From the NCBI GenBank assembly GCA_016234705.1, contig JACRAS010000104.1, forward strand, positions 1-64,000: a DNA stretch of 64,000 bases, given 5' to 3'. Shown here piece after piece: positions 7,384 through 14,928 of the stretch; position 1 is the stretch's first letter, and every line of letters begins with the position of its first letter. The position numbers and the translations under genes are program-made. The notes beneath the pieces were generated by a model, which worked only from the letters and a program-made list of their open reading frames with translations, was not told the DNA's origin and did not search any database. This DNA is from Betaproteobacteria bacterium. GTDB taxonomy: Bacteria; Pseudomonadota; Gammaproteobacteria; Burkholderiales; SG8-39.

Positions 7384-8075
7384 GTGATAAACCGATCCAA
7401 TCGCATTCGAGCAGCACAGCGCTAACCAATGCTGCGCATTCGGCCCTGAAAGCGGACGCGTTAAGGAATGCGCTATATTCGGCGTTCAAAGGGTCGGCGT
7501 TAGGCGAAGAGCAAGTCCTTGGCATGCCGTCTGCGTTGCATGCGGCAGCATTCAGCGAAGATACGCGGCTAATTGAACGCCGTGTTAACGAGCTGCTTAA
7601 CCCGCCTTCCCCCGCGTCACTTACTTTTGTGTTGGCCGAGAGGCAACTTGAGGAGCGCCTCTTCGACGCCACCGCAAGTGTAAAGATTCTGACAGCACAA
7701 ATCGCTATGCACCTGGAACGTGAATGGCGCGACAAGTTATTTCGTCAACTCGACTCGCTACACGATCTGGCGGAATGGGAACCGGATGATGAACCCATAC
7801 AGCAAGCGTCCTTCGCGACCTTTCTTAAGGCGATTGTTGAAATCAAACCGCAGCGTCGCCCTGGCCTTGGTTTGTCTCACGGAGGGAATCTTATTGCGGC
7901 GTGGACAACGGGTCGGGATCGTCTGACAATAGAATTTATGGCGAAGGATCGCGTCCGATGGGTGCTCGCACGGTATCGTGACGGTGAGTCAGAGTACTTT
8001 GCTGGACAAACATCGGTGTCCCGTTTAGCGGAAGGATTGGCACCTTACGACCCAAAATATTGGTTTTCCGTATGA
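7380..8075 (+). CDS. Unknown protein, second gene of the TIGR04255 cassette
   Basis: The 231-residue protein has no domain I can name. The N-terminal third is Ala/Ser-rich and helical. The C-terminal half looks globular and conserved in type: RRPGLGLSHGGNLIAAWTTG, then RLTIEFMAKDRVRWVLARY and an ending APYDPKYWF. The alternating short strands and Trp-rich turns suggest a compact beta domain. It starts inside the stop of the TIGR04255 gene (ATGA) and ends inside the start of the next gene (ATGA), so the three are translationally coupled. No signal peptide or membrane segment is seen; it is likely cytosolic. Confidence 0.7.
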   Translation: MSDKPIQSHSSSTALTNAAHSALKADALRNALYSAFKGSALGEEQVLGMPSALHAAAFSEDTRLIERRVNELLNPPSPASLTFVLAERQLEERLFDATASVKILTAQIAMHLEREWRDKLFRQLDSLHDLAEWEPDDEPIQQASFATFLKAIVEIKPQRRPGLGLSHGGNLIAAWTTGRDRLTIEFMAKDRVRWVLARYRDGESEYFAGQTSVSRLAEGLAPYDPKYWFSV

Positions 8076-8512
8076 AAGCAAAGGGGATGAATCTGCCCGA
8101 TGAAGACCACGTCATGCGATTTGTTCCGTGGTCTAGACTCCGAAGGGATGAGGGCGAAAATGTTATTGGTTTTCTTCCACACGCCTTCGAACTAAGACCG
8201 GAGGAGCAGTCGCTTTCCGTGAATTGGCTAGAATATTTTAGTGGTGACCGAGAAATTAGAATTCAAGAATCGGTGAAGATATTCCGCAATACTAGAGTTG
8301 TTGGTAAGAAAAGTGCTTTTGGAATAGGGAATGTTGGACAAATAAAAGAAATCTGCGGCGCCAACGGTGCTCCGGTACGCATTGTGTATGAACCGGAGGT
8401 CAACAATCAGGCGCACTCTGCCATACGCCGTCTCCCGCGAGACGATCTGAGTCTTCTTGAAGCGCTAGCCGCTGATGCTTTTGTTGAGCTGGTGCGCAAC
8501 GTCGACGTCTAG
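8072..8512 (+). CDS. Unknown protein, third gene of the TIGR04255 cassette
   Basis: The 146-residue protein begins at the ATG at 8072 within the ATGA overlap with the preceding gene; a TTG 12 bases earlier would be in frame but is less likely. Features are an N-terminal DEDHVMRFVPWSRL, a central FELRPEEQSLSVNWLEYFS and a C-terminal RLPRDDLSLLEALAADAFVE. I do not recognise a named domain. The LSVNWLEYF core and the acidic start suggest a small soluble protein that works with the two coupled genes before it. Composition is AT-richer, as for its partners. Confidence 0.7.
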   Translation: MKAKGMNLPDEDHVMRFVPWSRLRRDEGENVIGFLPHAFELRPEEQSLSVNWLEYFSGDREIRIQESVKIFRNTRVVGKKSAFGIGNVGQIKEICGANGAPVRIVYEPEVNNQAHSAIRRLPRDDLSLLEALAADAFVELVRNVDV

Positions 8513-8716
8513 GAAGAATTGCCAGGCACATGGCCTGAGTTTCGATATCGTGCTTAGCGGACAATTCTTCGGCTTGGCGGGGAATAGCACGATTGGACCA
8601 ATCGATTTATTAATCGAGTACGACCCCTATTTATCGCGGGTGGTCACGAGAGTCGAAGCCGGCGGTGTAGGTCAAGCCTGCGCCCGCCAGCATCGATCTC
8701 GTCCGGTATATCAGGA

Positions 8717-8851
8717 GAAAGTTCATCCGAGGAGCGCGCCGGCGACGTGGTGATGACGGTCACTTGTGTGACGCCGGTGCCGGTTTCCGTGGGGGATAGC
8801 GTCAAAGCCGATTTTGGCGAGTTCGGTGCGCTCGAAGTAGGGTTTACCTGA
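8717..8851 (+). pseudogene. C-terminal tail of a 2-keto-4-pentenoate hydratase-like (FAH superfamily) gene
   Basis: The frame ending at TGA 8849-8851 reads AGDVVMTVTCVTPVPVSVGD and then VKADFGEFGALEVGFT. This matches the usual end of hydratase/fumarylacetoacetate hydrolase proteins (GDVxxTGxC..P.PV..GDxVxADFGxLGxVEVxF). Nothing of the catalytic domain remains upstream. The rest of 8513-8945 holds no credible gene. It is best read as the remains of a metabolic gene cut when the island was acquired. Confidence 0.5.
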
Positions 8852-8945
8852 TTATCATGTCAAAAGTTGGGAAAGCCGCGTCTCTATTGGCTCCGATCGA
8901 GGAAAGTGCGGGGACCGATGGTCGTTTACGGCAATACTGAAACAG

Positions 8946-10565
8946 TCATTTTGTTTTGGGATTCAGTGTGCCAACAAGTTCATTAATCTTGTTTACGATC
9001 AACTCAAGACGAACCTCCAGGAAGTACTCGAATTCGTCTATTAACAAGCCGGAATCTTCAAGAGGAGGTATGAGATTGCTAGCTAGGATTTCGTCAAAGG
9101 CTGCGGCGTCATGCTGTTCCTTGAGCCGCGCCATGTATACGCTCGGCCTTTCTGACGATATCTGCTTATTAGGGGCAGATGGCAGGAGCATGATGTTTGC
9201 AATATCGCTCTGACGGGTCCGAAATGGCTCGGAACAAGTCGCCAAGTAGGCTTTCGGGAAAATGTGATGGAATTCGCGCTGGTTTTCCCAGGATAATGAT
9301 CCCTCCACGTCGATGGGTGCTCCGTCCAGAAGCCCCCGTGGACGGCATGTTGCGAGCAGAGCAATATACGCATGGGTAATTGCTGTACCTTTGCGGAAGT
9401 CCTTCCCTCTTAGGTCATCCTGCTCAATCTTCTTGAGTTGCACAAGTGACCCGCTTCCTGCGAGGAAGGGTTGGCATTGCTCGATGTCGCCATCCAGTAC
9501 GCTGTCAGACGCGCCCCTATATCGTTCGCGAAACGACGAAAGCCAAAACCAGCTTCGAAGGCCTGCGCGGTGCTCAGGCGTCAACGGCTCCTTGCGCTGA
9601 CTGAAAACCTTACTCAGAACTGTAAGTTGCGCTTCATACGGCAAGAAGTCTGACGATACAACTCCCACCTCGGTCCGCAGGAAATCGATGGCTTTTTCTA
9701 AAGCCTTTCGCGTGGCTGTAACATTCTCACGTAGCTCAGAACGCGGGAGGTCGCGTAGCGCAAGAATGGCTTTCTTCTTGACGGACTTTCCACGGAATGC
9801 GGACAGCGTCCTGAGGACACTGTCGCCGTCGACGTAGGAGCTTTGGGCCCCCAAGGACCCCCTAAGGGCCTGCACCTCATCGTTCAGGTCAAAGTCCTCG
9901 GAGAATGTAGCGGCTACCATCAGGTCGTACACGGTTAGTTTCGTGCCGGTACTGTTTATGCGCTCGAATATCGGGCAGACCTCGTCCAGCGTTCTTTCTG
10001 TAAGGGTAACGACCGGTACCTGATATTCGCGGAATGTCTCGTTAACGCGGAGTGCTTCGGCGTTGAGTTCATTCGCGTCGGGGAGCGAAGTTAAACTCTG
10101 TTGAAACTGGTTGAAGCGGGCGAAATCGAACATGAGATTGAGAGGCAGGCACCACTGTCCTTCAGTCGCCTGTCGGTGGCGCAGCTCTTTGCTTCGGAGG
10201 TCGTAGATCACGCTCAGAATATGGGACTCGGCTGGGCCCCTGTAACTCAGGGCACCATACACTGTCGTCAACCGCTGCTGCCCATCTAGCACGTAGTTAG
10301 TCGGGTACTTGTCGGCGGTAGGCGGAAGTGCGAAGCCCTGAATGTCTCTCTCGCTTTTCAACTTCTGTTCGGTACGCCAAAAGAGCAAACTTCCAATTGG
10401 ATACCCTTGAAGAATGCTTTCCAGCAGTGCAATAACAGCCGGCCTCTGCCAAACGAAGCCCCGCTGAAACTTAGGGATCTTGATCTCGCCGGCATTTACA
10501 CGCTCAACTAGCCGGCTGAGTCGCTCGGGCTCGGCCTTCGGCGGTGTATTGATGATGACTGCCAT
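8946..10565 (-). CDS. DUF262 domain protein with C-terminal HNH/DUF1524-like motif (GmrSD-type)
   Basis: The 539-residue protein has an N-terminal DUF262 domain (ParB/sulfiredoxin-like nucleotidase fold): IPKFQRGFVWQ near 33-43, GYPIGSLLFWR, and the signature LDGQQRLTT near 89. A mid-protein FERINSTGTKLTVYDLMVA follows. Near the end HHIFPK at 433-438 is followed by ANIMLLP, an HNH-like nuclease pattern as in DUF1524. This arrangement is that of type IV restriction enzymes acting on modified phage DNA (GmrSD/BrxU relatives) and of other DUF262 defence proteins. An AAGGAG precedes the ATG. It is convergent with the cassette and lies in the same island, consistent with an anti-phage role, which is inferred. 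Confidence 0.8.
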   Translation of the reverse strand: MAVIINTPPKAEPERLSRLVERVNAGEIKIPKFQRGFVWQRPAVIALLESILQGYPIGSLLFWRTEQKLKSERDIQGFALPPTADKYPTNYVLDGQQRLTTVYGALSYRGPAESHILSVIYDLRSKELRHRQATEGQWCLPLNLMFDFARFNQFQQSLTSLPDANELNAEALRVNETFREYQVPVVTLTERTLDEVCPIFERINSTGTKLTVYDLMVAATFSEDFDLNDEVQALRGSLGAQSSYVDGDSVLRTLSAFRGKSVKKKAILALRDLPRSELRENVTATRKALEKAIDFLRTEVGVVSSDFLPYEAQLTVLSKVFSQRKEPLTPEHRAGLRSWFWLSSFRERYRGASDSVLDGDIEQCQPFLAGSGSLVQLKKIEQDDLRGKDFRKGTAITHAYIALLATCRPRGLLDGAPIDVEGSLSWENQREFHHIFPKAYLATCSEPFRTRQSDIANIMLLPSAPNKQISSERPSVYMARLKEQHDAAAFDEILASNLIPPLEDSGLLIDEFEYFLEVRLELIVNKINELVGTLNPKTK

Positions 10566-10620
10566 CTATAGCTCCTTCGTCGTAAGGACGTTAATACTCG
10601 GGCTCGGCCCGGGACCCTTT

Positions 10621-10707
10621 GGATACAGAATATCCGAAACGACGAAGTCGCGCACGAAATGGTCCGGGCGAAAATATAATGATGGACCATGCGGACACAG
10701 AATATCC
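10621..10707. promoter_or_regulatory. Duplicated GGAYACAGAATATCC element around an inverted repeat and TATAAT
   Basis: GGATACAGAATATCC (10621-10635) recurs as GGACACAGAATATCC (10693-10707), 72 bases apart. Between them ATGGTCC (10659-10665) and GGACCAT (10684-10690) flank a TATAAT-like run (about 10674-10680). The arrangement between the divergent DUF262 and MFS genes looks like operators around a promoter, but no cognate regulator is known. Confidence 0.4.
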
Positions 10708-10918
10708 AGTCTCCATCCTGCCGGGGTCCCCGATGGCTTCCCGCCAAGACGGTGTCCCGTCCAAATCTGCTGCTCTGGCAAAGGAGCGGACCTTGGGCAC
10801 CGTATCGATTCATCTCTGTGGTCTTCCAGTTCTACGCGTCACGGCATTCGACGATTTTTCGTACGGGCCGCCGGTGTCGCGTTGGCGCAAATGCAGCGTC
10901 GGAGAACTGAGCGAGAAA

Positions 10919-12124
10919 ATGACTTCGGTATCCAGCCATGTCAATCGCCTGCTCGTGGCGAAGGGCCTGCGCGCGTTCGGCGACGGCTACGTGAGCCTGC
11001 TGCTGCCGCTGTATCTGCTGCAACTCGGCTTCAGCCCGCTGCACGTGGGCATCATTGCGACCACCACGCTCATCGGTTCCGGCCTGCTCACACTGGCGGT
11101 CGGGCTGCACGCCTGGCGCTACCACTACCGCAGCCTGCTGCTCGCCGCGTCGGTGCTGATGGCGGGCACCGGTTTCGGTTTCGCCTTGCTCACCGACTTC
11201 TGGCCGCTGCTGCTGGTCGCGCTGGTGGGAACGCTGAATCCCTCGAGCGGGGATGTCAGCGTGTTCATGCCTTTGGAGCATGCCGTGCTCTCGCGCGTGG
11301 TGAGCGACCGGCAGCGCACGGCAACGTTTGCGCGCTACAGCTTGGTGGGTTCCTTGCTCGCTGCGGCGGGATCGCTTGCGGCGGTGCTCCCCGCCACGAT
11401 CGTCAGCCTGAGCGGCGTGTCATCGACCAATGCCATTCAGGCGATGTTCGTGCTGTATGCGCTGATCGCCTGTGCGTCCGGCCTGGTCTATCGCGGCCTG
11501 CCCAAGGCGCTCGCGACCGAGGTGCGGCAAGCGGTGGCGCCGCTGCAGCAATCGAAAAAAAAGGTCTACACGCTGGCGGCGCTGTTCAGCCTCGATGCGT
11601 TCGCGGGCGGCTTCGTGGTGCAGGCTATGGTGGCGCTGTGGCTGTATCAGCGTTTTGACTTGTCGCTGGCGGCGGCGGGCGTGGTGTTTTTCTGGACGGG
11701 CGTGCTTTCAGCGGGATCGTATCTCGTCGCCGTGCGCGTCGCCGGCCGCTTCGGGCTGGTGAATACCATGGTGTTCACCCACATCCCGTCGAGCGTCTGC
11801 CTGATCCTGCTGCCGTTCGTCCCCGACCTGAGTTACGCGATCGCGCTCTTGTTCGTGAGGGGCGCGCTGTCGCAGATGGACGTGCCGACCCGCGGTTCCT
11901 ACGTGATGGCGATCGTGACGCCCGTGGAACGGCCCGCCGCCGCGAGCATCACCTCGGTGCCGCGCAGCCTCGCCTCGGCGATGAGCCCGTTCCTCGCCGG
12001 GTACATGCTGGGCCTGTCGACGTTCGGCTGGCCGTTGCTGGTGGCGGGCGGGGTGAAGATCGTCTACGATCTACTGCTCCTTGCGCTGTTCAGAAAAATA
12101 CGGCCGCCGGAAGAAGAAGATTAG
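10919..12124 (+). CDS. Major facilitator superfamily transporter
   Basis: The protein is 401 residues from the ATG at 10919 and is almost entirely hydrophobic, with about 12 predicted membrane helices and short loops, for example GDGYVSLLLPLYLLQLGFSP at the start, as usual for MFS proteins. Basic loop motifs such as RGLPKALATEVR lie near the centre. The substrate cannot be told; the group resembles uncharacterised drug/efflux-like MFS members. The start is set here because homologous-looking sequence begins at MTSVSSHVNRLLVAKGLRAF; a longer in-frame extension to 10619 overlaps the regulatory region and is not protein-like. Confidence 0.85.
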   Translation: MTSVSSHVNRLLVAKGLRAFGDGYVSLLLPLYLLQLGFSPLHVGIIATTTLIGSGLLTLAVGLHAWRYHYRSLLLAASVLMAGTGFGFALLTDFWPLLLVALVGTLNPSSGDVSVFMPLEHAVLSRVVSDRQRTATFARYSLVGSLLAAAGSLAAVLPATIVSLSGVSSTNAIQAMFVLYALIACASGLVYRGLPKALATEVRQAVAPLQQSKKKVYTLAALFSLDAFAGGFVVQAMVALWLYQRFDLSLAAAGVVFFWTGVLSAGSYLVAVRVAGRFGLVNTMVFTHIPSSVCLILLPFVPDLSYAIALLFVRGALSQMDVPTRGSYVMAIVTPVERPAAASITSVPRSLASAMSPFLAGYMLGLSTFGWPLLVAGGVKIVYDLLLLALFRKIRPPEEED

Positions 12125-12156
12125 CGTCACTGAAATCGCCCAACGCCGATGCGGCG

Positions 12157-12477
12157 GTGATTCCGCAGACCAAGGTCGCCGGGTATCTGCTTTCGCCCAC
12201 GCACCATGCAGGAAGGAGCAAGGCGGCATTTTTCGGCAAGCACGGATTCACCGTGGCAGACTGGCAGCTGCTGGCACACGCGCTACGCGCGCACGCGGGC
12301 AACAACATCGTGTCACGGGTCGATGAAACCGCGTTTGGCACTCGCTACATTATTGACGGGCCGTTGCACGCACCGGACGGGTCAGCCTTGAATGTCCGAA
12401 GCGTATGGTTTATAAGTCGGGGAGCAGGTGCGCCGCGGTTTGCGACTGCGCATCCATTGAAAAGGAAATCCCAATGA
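12157..12477 (+). CDS. DUF6883 domain protein
   Basis: The 106-residue protein fits the small DUF6883 family: KVAGYLLSPTHHAG and KAAFFGKHGFT at the N-terminus, then FGTRYIIDGPLHAPDGS and VRSVWFISRGAGAPRFATA, which corresponds to the usual W.I..G...PRLVTAYP ending. The start is unclear: GTG at 12157 is the only standard codon, but in-frame sequence back to about 12130 (LKSPNADAA) also looks family-like. Its TGA overlaps the ATG of the DUF4926 gene by four bases. Function is unknown; the paired small-gene layout is like a toxin-antitoxin module. Confidence 0.7.
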   Translation: MIPQTKVAGYLLSPTHHAGRSKAAFFGKHGFTVADWQLLAHALRAHAGNNIVSRVDETAFGTRYIIDGPLHAPDGSALNVRSVWFISRGAGAPRFATAHPLKRKSQ

Positions 12478-12704
12478 TCCGCGAACTGGACGATGTGGTT
12501 CTCGAATGCGACTTGCCGGAGCATGGGTTGGCGCGTGGCGACGTCGGAACGGTGGTGTTGGTGCACGAGACCGGCGGATACGAAGTCGAGTTCACCGCGC
12601 TGGATGGCGAAACCGTCGCCGTGTTGACACTGGCGAACAGCCAGGTTCGCGGCGTACGCGCTGGCGAGATTGCACACGCTCGGGGGCTGGCCCGCGCAGC
12701 CTGA
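12474..12704 (+). CDS. DUF4926 domain protein
   Basis: The 76-residue protein reads IRELDDVVLECDLPEHGL, GDVGTVVLVHETGGYEVEFT and ends with a helical tail, the hallmarks of DUF4926, a small SH3-like barrel domain. The ATG at 12474 overlaps the upstream stop, so the two are translationally coupled. DUF4926 genes commonly sit beside DUF6883 genes, which suggests a two-protein unit; a toxin-antitoxin role is inferred, not shown. Confidence 0.75.
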   Translation: MIRELDDVVLECDLPEHGLARGDVGTVVLVHETGGYEVEFTALDGETVAVLTLANSQVRGVRAGEIAHARGLARAA

Positions 12705-12868
12705 CCGAATTCGTGCCGTTGGGTGCCATTTCGACCCAAGCAGTCAAATGCATGCTGGGCAAAAAGCAGGGGCGCATCGTCGCCACTTGACACGGATAAG
12801 CCATATCAGCGTCACTGCCACCTCTCCAGGCCGGAATTGCGGCGAGTCTTGAAATGGCGTCAATTCGG

Positions 12869-12879
12869 TGCCATAATGG
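12869..12879. promoter_or_regulatory. Palindrome GCCAT-A-ATGGC before the toxin-antitoxin pair
   Basis: This short perfect palindrome sits about 30 bases before the antitoxin start, inside a wider imperfect repeat (GGTGCC...GGCGCC). Ribbon-helix-helix antitoxins usually repress their own promoter by binding such sites, so it is a plausible operator. Confidence 0.4.
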
Positions 12880-12909
12880 CGCCACAGTCATTTCCCTATA
12901 GGAGCCGGC

Positions 12910-13305
12910 ATGCCCGTCAGCCTTTCAGTCAAAGATGTCCCCGAAGAAATCGCCGAAACCCTGCGTACCCGAGCCGCCGCGCATCATCGGTCGCTCCAGG
13001 GCGAGTTGATGGCGATCCTCGAAGCCGCGGCGCGCGACAGCCTGTTCGCGCCTGCCGTGGTGCCATCCTCCGCCGCGCCGCAAGCGGCCAGCCGCGGCAC
13101 GCTGACGATTCAGGAGTCGCTGGTACGCCTGCGCCAAGTATTTCCCGTTGCGGTTCCCGACCCGGTCGGCGCCGCGCGCATCGTGCGCCAGATGCGCGAC
13201 ACACGCTATGGCGAGGGGTGGCTTGCGACCGGCCGGCATATCGCGGCGCGACCCAAGCCCGCGCGTCGGGCGACAAGCGTTAGCAAGCCCAAGGCGAGGG
13301 GATGA
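12910..13305 (+). CDS. FitA/VapB-like ribbon-helix-helix antitoxin
   Basis: The 131-residue protein opens with PVSLSVKDVPEEIAETLRTR and AHHRSLQGELMAILEAA, a typical Arc-type/FitA ribbon-helix-helix DNA-binding domain. It is longer than FitA (about 80 residues), with an Ala-rich linker and a C-terminal segment (ESLVRLRQVFPVAVPD and the Arg-rich end) that should wrap the toxin. GGAG stands 6-7 bases before the ATG. The gene overlaps the PIN-domain toxin by ATGA, the usual module layout. Confidence 0.85.
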   Translation: MPVSLSVKDVPEEIAETLRTRAAAHHRSLQGELMAILEAAARDSLFAPAVVPSSAAPQAASRGTLTIQESLVRLRQVFPVAVPDPVGAARIVRQMRDTRYGEGWLATGRHIAARPKPARRATSVSKPKARG

Positions 13306-13772
13306 CAACAGAGGTTTACGTCGTGCGTGAGCCCGGTATGGACTATGCCGCCCTGCCGCTGCTGCTGGTCGATTCGAGTCTGCTCGCGGCAATTTTTTTC
13401 GCCGAGCCGGAAGGCACGGTTGCGGCTGACCGAATTACGGGCTACCGCCTGATTGCGCCATCGATTATCGACTACGAGATCGCGAATGTGGGCGTGAACA
13501 AGGTTCGTCGCGGCGCATTGTCGGCCGAATCCGCGGCGCGTGCCATCGATGCATTTGCGGGACTGCGGTTGGAACGTCATAGCGTCTTGCCGCAGGTTGC
13601 CTTCGCGCTGGCTGTGCGTCATGGATTGACCGCGTACGACGCCGCATATTTGCATTTGGCAATGACGCTGCGCGCGCCCTTGGCCACGCTCGATCGACAG
13701 TTGGCCGCTGCGGCGCAAGCGGCGCTGTCGGCCGGGCCGCAGCGGCGCAAGCGCGGCTCTAACATGCTTTGA
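13302..13772 (+). CDS. PIN-domain ribonuclease toxin (VapC/FitB-like)
   Basis: The 156-residue protein has the acidic residues of PIN nucleases in order: LLVDSSLLAAIFF (first Asp), IIDYEIANVG (Glu), GLTAYDAAYLHLA (Asp) and LATLDRQL (last Asp). It should be a Mg2+-dependent RNase restrained by the RHH protein encoded just upstream. The N-terminus carries about 20 extra residues (TTEVYVVREPGMDYAALP) before the first strand. The ATG lies within the antitoxin's stop (ATGA). Confidence 0.85.
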   Translation: MTTEVYVVREPGMDYAALPLLLVDSSLLAAIFFAEPEGTVAADRITGYRLIAPSIIDYEIANVGVNKVRRGALSAESAARAIDAFAGLRLERHSVLPQVAFALAVRHGLTAYDAAYLHLAMTLRAPLATLDRQLAAAAQAALSAGPQRRKRGSNML

Positions 13773-13797
13773 CGCCGAAAATAAGCAGGTCGGGGCA

Positions 13798-14841
13798 ATG
13801 ACGCTGATCGAAGGACGGCTGCTGCGAGGCCTGGGACAGGCCGCCGGGTTCACGCAGATCGAATGGGTGCGTCGCCAGCTCGTCGATCTGGCGGGAATCG
13901 ATCCGCATCCCGGCACGGTCAATCTGGCACTCGGGGACGAAGTCAACCGGACACGCTGGCGGCGCTGGCGCGGCCTGCCCGGCCATGCCATGGAACCGGC
14001 GGACGCCGCATTCTGCGGCGCACGCTGCTATCCGGTGCGCATCGAGGGTCGCGTCCCGGCTGCGGTTTTGCTGCCGGAGATCGCGGGTTATCCCGAGGAT
14101 AAACTCGAAATTGTCGCTGCGCTGCCGCTGCGCCGGCACCTGTCGATGGACGAAGGCGCCCTGGTCAGGGTGGAACTGTGCCGACCACTCGTGGCGAAGG
14201 CGGTTCTGTTCGATATCGACGGCACGCTGGTCGATTCGGTGGGCGCCTACCTGGAGGTGGCGCGCATCGCCGCCCAAGCGCTCGGACTCGAAGTGACGGA
14301 AACGCAGGTGCGCCACTCGCTCGCCACCGGCAGCAACTTCTGGAAGGGCGTGGTGCCGGCGGATCGGCACGACGCCGGCGCGGTGATGAAAGCGCTGTCC
14401 GCGCATGCCGGCCGGGAATGGCCGCGCGTGCTGCGCGAGCACGGCAAGGTGTTCGAAGGACTTGCCCAAACGCTGGATGCGATGAAGCGGCTGGGCATCA
14501 AGCTCGGCATCGTGAGCGGGGCCAGGCCGGAAGTGCTCGACCTGCTTCGCCAGGACGGGATCCTGGACCGGTTCGACTCGATCGTTCTCGGGGCGGACGT
14601 ATCCAGGCGCAAGCCGGATCCGGAAGGCATCCTGAAATGCCTGAAGGTGCTCGACATGACTCCCGCTGCGGCGGTCTACATAGGCGACACCCCGGTGGAT
14701 ATTCAGGCAAGCCGCGCTGCGGGCGTGTGCGCAGTGGGCGTGCTCACGGGGGCGGGGGACAGCGCGACGCTGTCGATGCACTGGCCGGACCGTCTGATTT
14801 CATCGCACGCCAGGCTGGCGGAAATCATTGCGCCGGAGTAG
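13798..14841 (+). CDS. CTP-dependent riboflavin kinase-like (DUF120) domain fused to HAD phosphatase
   Basis: The 347-residue protein joins two enzymes. Residues 1-130 match DUF120, the archaeal CTP-dependent riboflavin kinase fold: GRLLRGLGQA, PHPGTVNL with PGT at 38-40, and LEIVAALPLRRHLSMDEGALVRV at 103-125 (family pattern LEIIAP..LR..L.L.DGD.V.I). Residues 135-347 are a HAD hydrolase: DIDGT at 139-143 (nucleophile Asp139), a VSGARPEV-like motif II region, a Lys in SRRKPDPEG, and VYIGDTPVDIQAS (motif IV). One half would make FMN and the other could hydrolyse a phosphate, perhaps FMN or a riboflavin precursor. It sits 25 bases after the toxin gene. Specificity is inferred. Confidence 0.75.
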   Translation: MTLIEGRLLRGLGQAAGFTQIEWVRRQLVDLAGIDPHPGTVNLALGDEVNRTRWRRWRGLPGHAMEPADAAFCGARCYPVRIEGRVPAAVLLPEIAGYPEDKLEIVAALPLRRHLSMDEGALVRVELCRPLVAKAVLFDIDGTLVDSVGAYLEVARIAAQALGLEVTETQVRHSLATGSNFWKGVVPADRHDAGAVMKALSAHAGREWPRVLREHGKVFEGLAQTLDAMKRLGIKLGIVSGARPEVLDLLRQDGILDRFDSIVLGADVSRRKPDPEGILKCLKVLDMTPAAAVYIGDTPVDIQASRAAGVCAVGVLTGAGDSATLSMHWPDRLISSHARLAEIIAPE

Positions 14842-14928
14842 GAACCGCGGTCTGGCGGGTCTCATCGGGGCACAGCGGAAGTCTTGCCGATGCATGCGTC
14901 AACTAGATGCAATGCAATACGCGGCTCC

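Noticed and set aside
2191-12290. Repeated word GCGCTACGCGCGC at about 2191, 6420 and 12280 as a REP family
   Set aside because: Three short, GC-rich matches with different flanks are not enough to claim a repeat family; the 12280 copy lies in the DUF6883 coding frame.
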